Assembly (NCBI GenBank): GCA_034510155.1
Contig: CM067377.1
Span: 37,793,765-37,857,764, forward strand
DNA length: 64,000 nucleotides
From: Eucriotettix oculatus
Taxonomy: Eukaryota > Arthropoda > Insecta > Orthoptera > Tetrigidae
Direction of reading: 5' to 3'
The notes beneath the pieces were generated by a model that searched no databases, was not told where the DNA came from, and saw only the letters and a program-made list of their open reading frames with translations. Both the position numbers and the translations under genes were made by a program. Positions 46,871 to 58,842 of this stretch are shown piece by piece (positions within the stretch are counted from its first letter, which is position 1; each line of letters starts with the position of its first letter).

Positions 46871-48167
46871 AATTTGTTTAATTATTCGTGTTAGTTATCT
46901 CTACGTTGAACTGAGTTTGCTACTGACTTTCATTATGTCATCTTGACAGTAAGTTCATATATTTCAGAACCGCGGTCCTCTCCCAACCTTGATAGGTATC
47001 GTATTGTTCTTCGTTTCTCAATTCATTCTTCGTTTTTATCATAATATGGGACTGAAGACTTGTTCCAATAACTTCTAAACTTCAGTCTCAAGACGGAGAG
47101 GTTTCGAATTTTCAGACGAAACTGTGAACGTCAACAATTAAACTTACGTTTTGGTCTGTAATATGAGGTGGATAGATTTTTTTTCAATATTATGCAGCTT
47201 AGTTTAATTTATTATAAATGAAAGATTACAAATTCCATAGAGGAATGGCGTGCAGATCAGCATCAGCCGATTCAACTCGCATTCTCGGTGTTCTTTTAAG
47301 CGATAATAAATGGTGCCGGATGTGTGCGAATTAATATTCTTTTGTTGTCAAATTTCAATTAAGGTCCCAATCATTGAAATGAAAGGCGGATTAAGTTTGG
47401 CCTCATGCATCGGATGCTAACAAGTTAGTGGGAGCTATGGGCCTGATGGTAGATAGTGGCACTGTGACAGAGGAACAAGGAGAGAGAGAGGGGGGAAACG
47501 GAGAGGAGAGAGAGAGAGAGAGAGATGAAATGGAGCCGCATCCTGGCTCCACCCTATTTTATGGTTTGGCGACTCGCAAAGTCGGATCTAGCATCAGATA
47601 TTTGCTCAGTGAAGTAATTTTAGCACCAACCACTCTGGAGGAGTTAATATAAAATAAGTTAAAAAAAATTCCTATTGGGAACCAATATTAACCGTGCTTA
47701 ATTAAATTGTATTATAATTATGTAAAGTGTCGTCGTAAAGTTTTGTTGATTTGTTTATTACGGATTATCATATTCTTTTCTGTGACGCATTCAAAGCGTT
47801 TATTTGTGGCACTCATGTATCAATAATTACAATCCAATAAACTGTTTCATTGTATATCTCGCAGTTAATCTCTCTTATATTAACTATCACAATATCGCCC
47901 AGTAAATAATCAACATTAAGCTGATTCTCCAATCTTCGTATCAAAAAGGATAATCTTTTGATCTCTCATTATATGTGATTACACCTCTTGCATAATTTAA
48001 ATATCAAAACGTTTTTCTCGTTGGCAATATTCTAGTCTGATTACGTTCTCAGTCACTTAATTTATTATTCTTTAATTTCATTAAGTGGTTAATATATATA
48101 AAATGAAGTGCTTACTATGAGTAGAATGTATATATATAAAAGTATATTAATATCGATAAATAAGGTA
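46871..48167. other. Unannotated; purine-rich GA tract
   Basis: AT-rich with a GA-rich simple-sequence tract at 47478-47526. The 74-codon frame at 47428-47652 runs through that tract and is not considered a gene. Confidence 0.4.
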
Positions 48168-49130
48168 TATTCTCTACGGAAGGCAGGCGGCAGTAATTAG
48201 AATTGAAGGGCAAGAAAAGAAAGCCGCAATCATGAAAGGAGTAAGACAAGAATGTAGTCTGTCACTATTTAACTTATATATATAACAGATTATAAAAAAG
48301 TTAAAACGGAATATGGAAAAGGATTCATATTGCCAGGAGAAGAAATAAAAACTCTGCTGTTTGCCGATAATACTGTAGTATAAGAGGAGTCAGAAGCAGA
48401 CTTGGAAAACATAATAAATTAAACGAAAGAGTACAATATGAGGATTAATACGGGGAAAATCAAGGAAATGGAGTGTAGTATGGAATACAATGAAATATCA
48501 AAGTATGTTAGATTGGGAAGGGATATTTTGAAGAAAGTTAAGGAATTATACTACTTGGGAAGCATAATTACTAGAGATGGTAGATAGAAAGAGTACGATA
48601 ACACAGTCTGGAAGACTTTCGCGAAAAAGAGGAATTTACTTAAGAGTAATAAAATTGTGAATATTAGGAAAACGTTTCTAAAAATGTTCGTATGGAGCGT
48701 GGGGTAATACGGGTCCGAAACTTGGACGGTAAAAATTGCGGAAAGAAAAAGAATAGAAGCCTTTGAAATGTGGTGCTATAGAAGAATGATGAAAATAAGA
48801 TGGTTGGCTAGATTAACTAACGATGAAGTTCTAAAACGGAATAGGGTAAGAGCGAACAATATGGAGGACACTAACCAATAGAAGGGATGGATTAATAAGG
48901 CCCGTTTTAAGACATTAGAGATAAGGGTATGGGGATAAGAACAAAGGAGGGAGGCTAATTAGATTACGGAGGATGTGGTAGCTATGTAGAAATAAAAACG
49001 CTTGCACAGGACTGATTACCACAACAACAAACAATAATTTAGAATTTCAAACATATCTCTTGTTGGTTGCGCAAGATAGGTTAGTATGGAGGGTTGCATC
49101 AGTTAAGTCTCCACTCCACAACAACAAATG
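48168..49130 (+). pseudogene. LINE reverse-transcriptase pseudogene (copy 7)
   Basis: Plus strand covers almost the same segment as 30808-31770: RRQAAVIRIEGQEKKAAIMK, LSLFNLYI, LLFADNTVV (FADD read as FADN), RINTGKIKEMECSMEYNEIS, YYLGSIITRDGR, RKRIEAFEMWCYRRMMKIR and LTNDEVL. Several frameshifts and stops. The 3' part is rearranged: an ACAACAACA terminus occurs near 49020-49030, and a second 3' end (GCGCAAGATAGGTTAGTATG ... ACAACAACAA) at 49068-49130. Confidence 0.85.
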
Positions 49131-50256
49131 CTCAGAATACGTCGTTGTGCATTCCATAATTGTTAACTTCGTTCTTCACGCTTCCTCCAATTCTTGTTTG
49201 TCTTCTATTTAAGGTATGCCATTCCTATGACGAAAGTGGAGTAATATTTTAAAACTCGCAGGGCATTTCGGCCTTGATGTGTGGACACTATTTAATGTAA
49301 TAAAATGTTTATAAAATTTAGGTTCGTATCCAAAGAGGCAGCAAAAAATGCTATTTTTATTATTACAATTTATTTCGGAATAATGTTGTTGTTTTATATA
49401 ATTTCCTTGAAGTCAGATAAATATAAATTTTCATTGAATTACTAAAAATTCTTTTCATCGTCTAACATTTATTACTAGTGATATTAGTATTGCAAAAAAT
49501 CAAAACCCATGAAAAAGATGAGTTGTGAAAATACATAAACTCATTGTTTATAGTCGTATTTATATGACACCAAATAAAGCAATCATTAACAACTTGTACG
49601 TTCAAATTTATTCAGTTGGGTAATAACACATTTATCTGAATAACAACCATTTCGATTGGACAAATGCTAAATAAGTGGAATTTTACTCATGAGGTCAAAA
49701 ATGATACAAATAGTTTGAATAAAATTCGTGATGAAAAATTATTATTATTTAATTTAACATACACTTACAAGTTTTTTGTAAATGTAATCCGCACATGTGC
49801 AACAAGCCTGAAAATTCTTGATGTAAAGATTTAACCTTATCAAATGCCTACGCTTTCGAACAGCCTCCAGTCATCCATCCTGTCAATTCATGCTCCATAT
49901 GAACAAACAATGTGTCAATACAAAAAAAAAATACACGTTGTGTCTGCAGCACTTGTTTCAGTTGCTTTGTGTTTGAAAACCAATATTTTTGTAAAACTAT
50001 ATTTTTATTTAAAGTATATAATATTTTAGGAAATAAATTGTAACTGATTTTTAAATTTATACTTACATTATTATATTATTATGCTACACTTGCTAATTTC
50101 ATCAATACCTATTTTTCTAGACAAAAAGGAATATGATATTTTTTATTAAATCGTTTCTATTTTGGGCGATTTTTTAAAAGCAATGTACTTTAGAATTTTC
50201 AGGTCTTTCATTCACTAATATGTACTGTATCATTACTCATAATTGTACCGCATAAA
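49131..50256. other. AT-rich stretch
   Basis: No gene or repeat recognised. Confidence 0.45.
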
Positions 50257-51344
50257 CAGGGGTTGGACAAAATCATATTAACACCATGCAAGGGTACGGC
50301 TTGTTGCGGGTTGGCACCACTTCGTATGTGTAAAGTCTGCAACGCGGCTGCAGTGCCCAGTTGATGTAACACGTTTTCATGTTATTTTTCTGTATATTAT
50401 GTGCTTTTTTCTGCGACGGTTAACACTAGTGATCGATGAAATACGTGATCTATTAGACTTCGAAAGAAGACTAGTCGTTGACACCCGGTTAAGAGGAGCA
50501 CCTGCTACGAAATCGGTTCAACTGTTTAATGTTTTACGAGCGACAGTATCCGCACTAATGATAGATTCACAGAACATGGTAAAACATCATCAGCCAAGAA
50601 AAATAGTGGGCGAAAGTCGTAGTTAACTGACAGAGACAGACGAACATTAAAAGGGATCGTGACCAGACGACATAAAACTTCTGCGGCAGAAGTGACTGCA
50701 GAGCTCGACATTTAATTGAGAAATACTGTTTCGACAAAAACAGTGCGCCGGGAGCTTCACAAAGCTAGCATTCATGGAAGGGCTGCAATCATGAATCATC
50801 GACTACATTGTTTCCTACAAACGGCCGGGATTATGCATGGAGAACACCATAAGAAGCCTACGATCCGCCCTGCCTGCTTCCTACAGTCAAGCACAGGGGA
50901 TAATCTGACTCTTTCGTGGTATTCAGCTGGCCCGATCATTACCCTTACTGGCCGGATTACTGCAATTAAATATGCCGACATCCTCAATAATGAAGTGCTT
51001 ACCATGGGTAGCATATTTCTGCCAGACACTGCCATATTACAAGATGAGCATCAAAATGTCATCAAACATCTTCCTTAGCCAGCACAAACGCCAGACCTCA
51101 ACCGTTATGGGGAGATTTAGGGCAGAGATTGAGGAGCAAATTTCCTCCTGCAACATCGTTGCGGCAATTGGCGGATGTTTTGCTACAATAGTTTGAGGAA
51201 ATTCCGTTAGAAAATATTAAGACACTCCACGAATCTATCCCGCAACGAATTTCAGCTGTTCTTAAGGAAAATGGTGGTCCAACTTCTTATTAATCAATAA
51301 GTATTATGTAAATTCAGGTGTTCAAATTATTTTGTCTATCCCTG
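50257..51344 (+). mobile_element. Tc1/mariner (Tc1-type) element, internally deleted
   Basis: Left terminus CAGGGGTTGGACAAAATCAT and the reverse complement of the right terminus CAGGGATAGACAAAATAATT form Tc1-type inverted repeats. The right end is followed by TA; the left TA is displaced by two bases. The 1,088-bp unit is shorter than typical 1.5-1.7-kb Tc1 elements because the middle of the transposase is missing. It is non-autonomous and decayed. Confidence 0.9.
50399..51290 (+). pseudogene. Tc1-type transposase pseudogene
   Basis: The N-terminal helix-turn-helix region is clear (LLDFERRLVVDTRLRGAPAT, RATVSALM). The second HTH follows in another frame after a shift near 50620 (LTDRDRRTLKGIVTRRHKTS, KTVRRELHKASIHGRAAI). 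A stop lies at 50713. After about residue 150 the reading jumps to SWYSAGPIITLTGRITAIKY and the PxxxPDLN segment, so the block carrying the first catalytic Asp (WSDE region) is deleted. A 'QDEHQN' remains where the second Asp is expected. The DD34E triad is incomplete, so no activity is expected. Confidence 0.88.
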
Positions 51345-52518
51345 TATCTGTTTTTTGACTGAACATTAAAAAATATTTGTTTTTACATGCTTATTTTCTA
51401 TATTCGTATGTTATATTGACATTTTGACCTCGGTTTATAATCAATATATAATTCTCGGCTATTTGGATAGTTCGAAAATCGTTACGGTGGACCGTGGAAA
51501 GCGTAGAAATAGGCAGAAAACAGGATTATGTGGAAGTAATGTGAAAATGGTTCCATAGTGGGATTAATTCTCAACATGGAACTGTTGTGCGGGTTATTCT
51601 GGGAGTTCATTATGACTTCCGTCAGTCACTCTTCGCCAAAGCGTATTACTACGTTATTATACTCATATTATTAAGCTTAGAACTTCGCTATGACGGAACA
51701 GGCCTGACGGTCATGTCAATTTCAAAATCAATCTATCCATCGGACCTTTGAAGTGGTTCAATGAATTCTGTTTTCAGTTTCATAACACAGGAATACAGAA
51801 TTAATTCAAATAAATAGACTGTATATCTTCTATTAAGTTAGAGTTAACGACCTGTTGACATAAAATTTGTTATTTAACAATTCATTACTTTATTATTTTA
51901 CTTAATTTTAATATTACTTCTATATTTGGTTTCATAGCCTTCTAGGTTAAGGTTCAATGTAAAGCATTTATTCTATTTCTAAATTTGAATATTATTCATT
52001 GACTTGTGTAATTCCCTACTGGAATATAAAAAGGTTTAAATATTAATTACGCAGCAGACAATATGAAATCTACATGATATTACACGCAGAATTTGATATA
52101 TTATAAACTTTATTTACTTATTATGATTAAAGCTAATTCCATGGTTCAGTAGCTTCAAATAATTCCTAATGATCCATATTACCCTCAAGTTAAACATAAA
52201 ATTTTAATAGTTTATACGCGTAATTGGTCATAGGAATATCCACGTCCGACCAGGCAGAAACGCGCTTCGAAATTATCCTGCAATTCAGTGAAGTATATAA
52301 AATCCGCACAAGCGGTGTGCACATAATTTTCGCGAAGCAGTAGAAAGTCAAATAACTCCCGTTAGCAGCTCGCATTTTATTCATTTAATAAACTTAAATA
52401 AATAAATTGATATTAAATACCGGGCCTCTGCAGTTTATGATGCGATATGTAGCCTTATTTATCCCAAATAATGGAAGAGCACTTTTAGTGAAATGTCAAG
52501 ACATAAAAAATAGTATAC
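51345..52518. other. AT-rich stretch
   Basis: No gene or repeat supported. Confidence 0.45.
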
Positions 52519-52690
52519 AAATTCCTCTCGGGTTTCCAACCAGGTGAAAGACTGAAGTCTGAAGGTGATGGCAGAGCAAGCCATTGAAACGTCTCTGATA
52601 ATCTCTTTGACCCGGTTGGAAACCCGAGAGGAATTTATACATGCCATTCACCGGGAAAGACCTCGTACTTTAATAAAAAATAGTGAATTC
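52519..52690 (+). mobile_element. Hairpin-bounded GAAACGT module with TRLETRE peptide
   Basis: A 23-base perfect inverted repeat (arms AATTCCTCTCGGGTTTCCAA and its complement, 52519-52541 and 52614-52636) encloses CTGAAGGTGATGGCAGAGCA, AGCCATTGAAACGTCTCTG. Across and beyond the right arm one frame reads ETSLIISLTRLETREEFIHA, paralleling the repeat at 39345-39600 in both DNA and peptide. The arms could act as a closing stem for a ribozyme-like core; this is inference. Confidence 0.55.
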
Positions 52691-54719
52691 ACGTAGGATG
52701 TACAAAATTTTTGTGTAATTGAAAAATAGATCTGATAGTTGTTTTATAAGTAACTTGATGGATTTCACCTCCAGTGTAGCCTGGCTGTTATAATCTCTCA
52801 AAATTACGTGCTATTGAGAAATGTTTGAAACCAAAAGTCTACTTTTTCAGAATACATTTACATAATTCTCTCTAAACAATTTATTATTCAACAACAAGAA
52901 TGTCATTCGACCAAATAACTAAATTTCAACAAGTTTATGTGAACCAAATTACGTGGAAAGCGTCTTTTCAGAAACATTTTTGTGTGCTATTAATGACAAT
53001 TTTTCTTTGGTGCAGGCTTGTGGAATAGGGATTTAATGAATTAACACGCACTTTTGTATTAGTGTTTACTAATTACAGTGTCACACAGGTTTAGAATAAA
53101 GAAATTAAAATTAAAAGGCACTTGGCAAATTTTGTGATCTTTTATCCATCAAACAGAAAGTTTGAGGAATAATCACATATTCTTCTATTCTTTCAAAGTA
53201 CATTTGCGACCACGGTTAGTGTTCATCTCTAAGTGACATCAGAGCTTCCCTACACGTGGAAATCCCAAGTAACTGCTAATTTTCATCTCATTACAAGTAT
53301 ACATATTTCAAAATGAAAAACAATTAATAAACCATAGTTTACTGAATATTTTTCAAATTTAATTTTGCCGTCTTTTGTTTAGTTGAATATTTTTTAAAAA
53401 ACTTTTATTTATCGGATAAATTTTATGTATCACTACTTTAAACACTTCACTGATGCTGGTCTTGGACGGATACTGTTATTGGAAAACTTGTATCAAAAGA
53501 ATCATACAGAGTTTGAAATTGTTGCATTGAACTATGGTGATTTATGCCGACACTTCAGATTACGAATACTTCACTGGAGCTGGTGGCAGTCGCATTATAC
53601 AGAAAGTTTTCGTCATATATTGACAGCGCATATAATTCAATTTATGCGGGAGAGATTTTATCAAAGTAGTGATTTGAATTCTTGTTGGTCCTGAAGCTAA
53701 TATCGTGTCCTGGAGATCGCACTGCTGAATTCGAATGTTGCTGTACGCGTCGTGTTGGACACGGCTCCATTCGTTAGTTGCATGATATATACTGCTGCTT
53801 GTCGGTAGCGAACATCCAGGGCTCCTACTGCTCTCTGGAACTGAAATATTATCCACATGATTGATATCAATGATTCCCTGGAGTCACATGGCACTTGGAC
53901 ACCGAGCGTGTTTACAAGGGCCCTGGTAACGTCAACCAATTTGCAAAGAGCTGGACATCGACAAGCGTGTGACGTACAAAGCTACGCTTCCTGACATTTA
54001 TCTACGATCGGCGCAATAAATTCGTGTACACATTGAGAACTAAAGCGTTACGACACGCGTGGAACTTATTCCATGATGATTCGACGCTTATCAAATGTTG
54101 ACAGAAATTACGTTCGTTAGATTTAACCGAAAACTAATTCCTCACCAGATAACACGTCAATACTAGCTAGCATGATACTAGCCAATCTACAATATGACCA
54201 AAATTCACTATAATTATGAACCACAGAATGAAAAACAGAAAATTAATCAAATACGGTACCCATATCATTCAATAAAATAATTACACCCAAATCACCCTCA
54301 GTGCGATATTTGAGAATGTATGCAAAGTAAATAAAAACAACCTGTTATGTAAAGAATAATCCTGCTACTAGATAAGACATCACAAATCTCAACCTACTGT
54401 TCATCAAAGAGAAAAAAGAGGAAACCGAGAAGTAAACATTTATACAGTCATTATTTCAACAGAAATCCAGCACAAGTCTGAAAAGATGTATAAAAATAAA
54501 TCTCAATTAATTGTCAAGGGTCTCCTCGATGAGAAGGTCCTCATCCTGTCTCTGATGACTTTTCTTATTAGGCTTTTCCTAACACATTAGTTAAATTCTA
54601 ATTGATAATTAAATTTAAAAAATTTCGATTGTAGCGCTGTAGAGCTACTTCTGAAGTAAGTACCGATATTTACTTCAAAAATATCAGAACATGATTTTCT
54701 ACAATTTTATCAATCGATA
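52691..54719. other. AT-rich, then mixed composition
   Basis: AT-rich to 53420. A GC-richer block at 53690-54070 has overlapping minus-strand frames of 98 and 80 codons with no recognised family. No repeat identified. Confidence 0.4.
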
Positions 54720-54727
54720 CCTTACAC
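54720..54727. repeat. 8-bp target-site duplication, left
   Basis: CCTTACAC, identical to 55940-55947, immediately outside the hAT-like element. Confidence 0.85.
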
Positions 54728-55939
54728 CATTGAAGGGGCAAAGGTAAGCTAAAAAGTTTAGGCGGGTCAATATAATTTAGACTTGAAACATCGTAAAATG
54801 TTTTATTATTTTCCAAATGCTACAGTTTCATTGCAGATGAGACATAGTGGCGTAGCGTGCCTTTATATCTATTGGGACAGGAAATATTGAAGGTTTTACG
54901 ATGACAAAGATCTATATATTATAAAAACACAATAATTATTTTACGAAAAAGTGGTAGAAAAAATTATTTCCCATCTAGCTAAATATGCAAAAGTTCTCCA
55001 CACACAAGGTTTACCGTATGGTAAATAGTATATCAACGAATTCTGCACATATTGATCGTCACAGAACAGTTTTACCACTACAACGTGACCCGCTCAAAGG
55101 TTACGTCCTCTCTCCGGCATCAACCGCAGAATGTCTGATCAGCCAACCTTTCCCTGGGGAACGTCAAAAGGCTCTGTTTGGTTCTTACTTACCCGCAATT
55201 TTATGGGAGAAAGAATCAGCAAAATTTTATCTTTCTACGTCATGTCAGCGTAGGGCAAACGGGGGCTTTTTTCCGAGAACCCTTGTAGGTTTAAGCGAAG
55301 GAGAAGGGGAGCATTCCTTCGTACCTGAGACGATTTTTAAACCTTGAAATCCGATGATCTAGGAGCACGTGTCTAGATGCTGCACATTCCTATCTCAAAT
55401 TTCTTAATCTTACTTACCATTATTCCATGTAACCATAAGTCACGCTAAAGTGGTTTATCCATAAAAACCAAGAAAATGTACTTCCAACTCCAACTTTGAA
55501 AACACGGCACTGAGAATAAACTTAACGTTTCTTACAAAACATCTTAGGGCTAAATTCTTTTTACAATATGCAGAATAAAACTAGAAAAACAACAACATTA
55601 AAACAGGCCTTAATCAATAAACGTTTTTTAATTTCTAGCCGAGGTAGAGGTGGTAACTATCGCGAAGAGGCTCTGTTGCCAATTTTACTCTTCGCTACAA
55701 ATTTGCCAGCAGCCAATGCCTCTCATTCAAAACGTAACATTCCAATATCTAGGATCAGTCAATAAATTTGTATTCATCACTGATGCAAAACGAAAGAGAG
55801 ATAAAAGAGGAAAATATTTATTTTCTGTATTGCCTGTATTATTTTTTTATTCGTCAGATTAGGAATAATGTCTCGCGGGCCGGATAGAACATTTCAGGGG
55901 GCCGCATCTGGCTCGCGGGCCGTAGTTTGCCCATCACTG
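54728..55939. mobile_element. hAT-like non-autonomous element, 1,212 bp, with perfect 8-bp TSD
   Basis: The left end reads CATTGAAGGGGCAAAGGTAA. The reverse complement of the right end reads CAGTGATGGGCAAACTACGG followed by CCCGCGAGCC. Both start CA(G/T)TGA(A/T)GGG(G)CAAA, the hAT terminal type, and an exact 8-bp duplication CCTTACAC flanks the unit. The GCGGGCC-rich subterminal part at 55876-55922 contains the word GCGGGCCG twice. The interior has open frames (54985-55347, 120 codons; 55568-55765, 65 codons) but no recognisable hAT transposase, so the element is non-autonomous and carries sequence of unknown origin. Confidence 0.85.
54985..55347 (+). other. Unrecognised ORF inside hAT-like element
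   Basis: 120 codons including PLKGYVLSPASTAECLISQP and a Gly/Phe-rich C-terminal part (RRANGGFFPRTLVGLSEGEG). It does not resemble hAT transposase motifs. It may be captured host sequence or chance. GC content is higher than in the rest of the element. Confidence 0.2.
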
Positions 55940-55947
55940 CCTTACAC
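55940..55947. repeat. 8-bp target-site duplication, right
   Basis: CCTTACAC, directly after the ...CATCACTG terminus. Confidence 0.85.
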
Positions 55948-56210
55948 CACATACTGATTCTCCATAATCATCCAATATCTTATATTATTTTGTATCGCAA
56001 CGGATCACGAGCATGATTCAAGGGAATTTTATCCTTTTACTGGGCTCAATCAGTCTCATATAATAATTTTAGAGTGTCTATAATACAGCCGCTACGCCGC
56101 GGGGAGTTTAATAATCACTGGTATAGTAGACGAGTGTCTTGAATATGACGAAATAATTTTTTCAGTAATTCGGATTATACATTGTATCATATATGAAAAA
56201 CAAAGACAAT
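55948..56210. other. Spacer, nothing recognised
   Basis: No signal seen. Confidence 0.5.
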
Positions 56211-56594
56211 ATCCCTTTAATTGGAAGGGAATTGAAAAGGAGTATCTGAAAGTTAGAGCAAGGTAACCCAAGGTTTGACTAGTGCCACCGGCACCCTAAA
56301 AAATCGGTATCAGGTAGGTCGGGCATTTCTATACTATTCTCACGCCCTTGAAAATGACGAGAGATGATTTTTCTGTGGGATCACAGCATTCCCTTCTCCG
56401 TGTCTCTGCCAATTCTAGGAGGTAATTTGCCTACTGATTCAATGGGATTAGCGGACATCTCGTACCGTATGAGGGTGCCTCGGCATATGATCCTTGAAAA
56501 AACCAGAGAGCGTCGAAGGCATCTCCAAAAGGTGAGCCCCGCAATCAATCTGGGGAGAAATAACTACAAGGGAATACTCCGACTGACATTTTGA
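56211..56594 (-). repeat. Dispersed repeat A, copy 5
   Basis: Reverse-orientation copy lacking the extreme 3' end (starts at CCCTTTAATTGGAAGGGAAT) but keeping the body: CAGGTAGGTCGGGCATT, CTATTCTCACGCCCTT, GAGCCCCGCAATCAATCTGG. The open frame at 56364-56594 is a by-product. Confidence 0.7.
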
Positions 56595-57197
56595 TCCGGA
56601 GTTTTTTTATTAATCTATTATCGTATATGATTATTAACTTCAACAGGTGAACATGAATGGTCACACAAAATATTGTGCTAAACACACGTAAGGAAATAAT
56701 TATTTTATTTTATTATATTTCTTAATTAGTTTATTAACTTCTTAATTAAAAATTAAAATAAAGCGGCAAACATTTCATAAACAATTTAATACAAAGTAAT
56801 ACAGTTTTGAAAGGTCTTAAGGTTTATAAAATAACAAATTAGCTATTGATGTGTATCTAAAAATATTAATTTTTATGAATATTTCATTTAATGTAATTAT
56901 GTGAATATATATAAATCCTTATTATTAATTACCTGTAATTTCATTATTGCATTTTCATTAAATAACAACTTTTTGATAGACATAAAAAGCATGCAACTAA
57001 TGGTATAGGTATTTACCTTGCATATAGAAAGCGATAAAGGATTTATAAAACATAAAAACCATTAGCGGCAGGCCGTGAATTAGGGGTATTAATAACTGAA
57101 ATTTTATAGAGGCCGGAAGATAGCATTCAAACACCGAATTTTGGATCTTAGAAGGGTGCGGATAAGAGCTTTCTGATTTTATTTACCGTAGTTAAAT
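56595..57197. other. AT-rich stretch
   Basis: No signal recognised. Confidence 0.5.
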
Positions 57198-57985
57198 TTA
57201 AGCTTTGCACAGATATTTTCGTGCAACAATATCTGTCCTTACGACTACTACTATATGCAACACTATAATGTTTCTATTGAGATCTATAAGAGCACACATG
57301 GAAGGCGAAATAGAACAAGATAGGAAATAAATTAAACTATTCTTAAGTTTTACCGTTGAACAGGTTGAATTTACTTGACAAGACTCCGACGGTACACATG
57401 TATGATGACGATGGCTTAATCTGAAATTCAACATGCGCCTGTCTGTTTCAGTTACTAAGTTACATATGAGCTGTAATTCAAACAAACTCGTCAGCGCACG
57501 TCCTTTACAATTAAGTCTTCAGTTATCATTGATGGAAAACGACAATTGTATTTTATCCTATAGCTGAATAACGGCCTGAAACGTTTTCGAATTGCATGCA
57601 GGCTGTTGTTGGGGAAAAAAACACAATGTTTCGTGATTCGGAAGAATTTGCATTCCTGACTTACGAGCCTTATGAATTTTTCTCCTAATAATCTAATCAA
57701 TGAAGAAGTATCTTCATTGACAGACGCTTCTAACAATTTACATATCCTATTTCGGAAACTGTTACCAAAGAGAAGTATCGGGTCGTAGCTATAAACCAAC
57801 GATTTTTTCGTTGAATTAGCTGTACTGTCCCTCAATGGAAATAATAATAATAATATTTTTTTGTATTTAAGTCTGTCTGTGATTTCAATACATACGCCAA
57901 AGTTTAACTGAAAACTGCTATTTACGATATGCCTAACAATAAATAATCGTTTTATATTAATTTTCTGTCTGAAAGTCGCGTGCAC
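57198..57985 (-). other. Two adjacent unrecognised minus-strand ORFs (164 + 95 codons)
   Basis: Reading leftward from 57985, a 164-codon frame (RQKINIKRLFIVRHIVNSSF...) ends at 57491 and a 95-codon frame in a different phase follows six bases later. The first holds SLIRLLGEKFIRLVSQECKF and a basic C-terminal region. A single frameshift would join them. Such length is unusual for this base composition, but no family, splice sites or poly(A) context were recognised. A decayed element is as likely as a gene. Confidence 0.25.
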
Positions 57986-58142
57986 AAGTTGAAATGAAAT
58001 ATAAATGGGGATATAATTGTTTTAAATAATATTATATGTATATAGAGGCAGAAATTAGCTATCTTTACATTTATTACTTGATATCATACAATTTATTAAT
58101 AAAATTATTTTTATTGAAACCGGCCTTTTATTAGGATTGACA

Positions 58143-58637
58143 ATGAACTCTTTATACAATATTAACAAACTAACATTTAGAAAGAATGATATCTATTCTC
58201 GAATCGTATTTGAGGACCTTCTCAGGGCAGCAGATTTAGAAACAAGAACCCCAACTCGGAATTGTCAGTACGAGAAAATAGGAAGAAAGTTTACAAACAG
58301 AGTAATTGCCGTTTTGTGCTTTGCATGGAACTCGTCGCTCGTCCTCAAATCTCGTACCGACCTCCACAGAGACATCTCGACTTCCTTGTTGAAAAATAAA
58401 CACCTTTCTTATTTTATCTTCTTATATGCCACCATGAATAAGAGCAGTCATTCCCATTTGAATCATCCAATTCAAGATCACTCAGCAGATTTAAATAGTC
58501 TCTCAATGTTGCTTCTACTTTACACATACACAATCTCTCTATTATTCACGTTCCAAAACTGTATCCATCATAATCATAAAGTCTGTTTCCGGTTCCTGAA
58601 ATCCAACTTTCTAATGCCCGAACATCAATTTGCATAA
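58143..58637 (+). other. Longest unrecognised ORF (~164 codons from ATG)
   Basis: The frame is open from an ATG at 58143 (MNSLYNINKLTFRKNDIYSR). It includes FEDLLRAADLETRTPTRNCQ, a basic middle and a hydrophobic stretch SLSMLLLLYTYTISLLFTFQ that could be a membrane segment. It ends six bases upstream of the repeat C copy at 58643. No domain is recognised. The long stop-free run is notable in AT-rich DNA but could be chance or a decayed gene. Confidence 0.25.
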
Positions 58638-58642
58638 GTTTT

Positions 58643-58842
58643 TAATATCTTTTCCCCACTACATTACATAATTTCATTCAGTGGCGGGGAAGAATCTTCT
58701 ATAATCAAAAATATTTACCTACTAAGCTTTTGGAAGAGAAATTCACCCACATACCACCGATGTATGGGGAAAATACAATGTCTTGTCACAGCCAGATGTC
58801 TCGGAGTCTCAAAGATTTTAGAAAACCCAGAACGACGCCAAA
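58643..58842 (+). repeat. Dispersed repeat C, copy 2
   Basis: Starts near TTTTCCCCACTACATT and contains ACCGATGTATGGGGAAAA, GTCACAGCCAGATGTCTCGG and AGTCTC. It corresponds in order to the minus-strand copy at 43028-43210. Confidence 0.65.
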
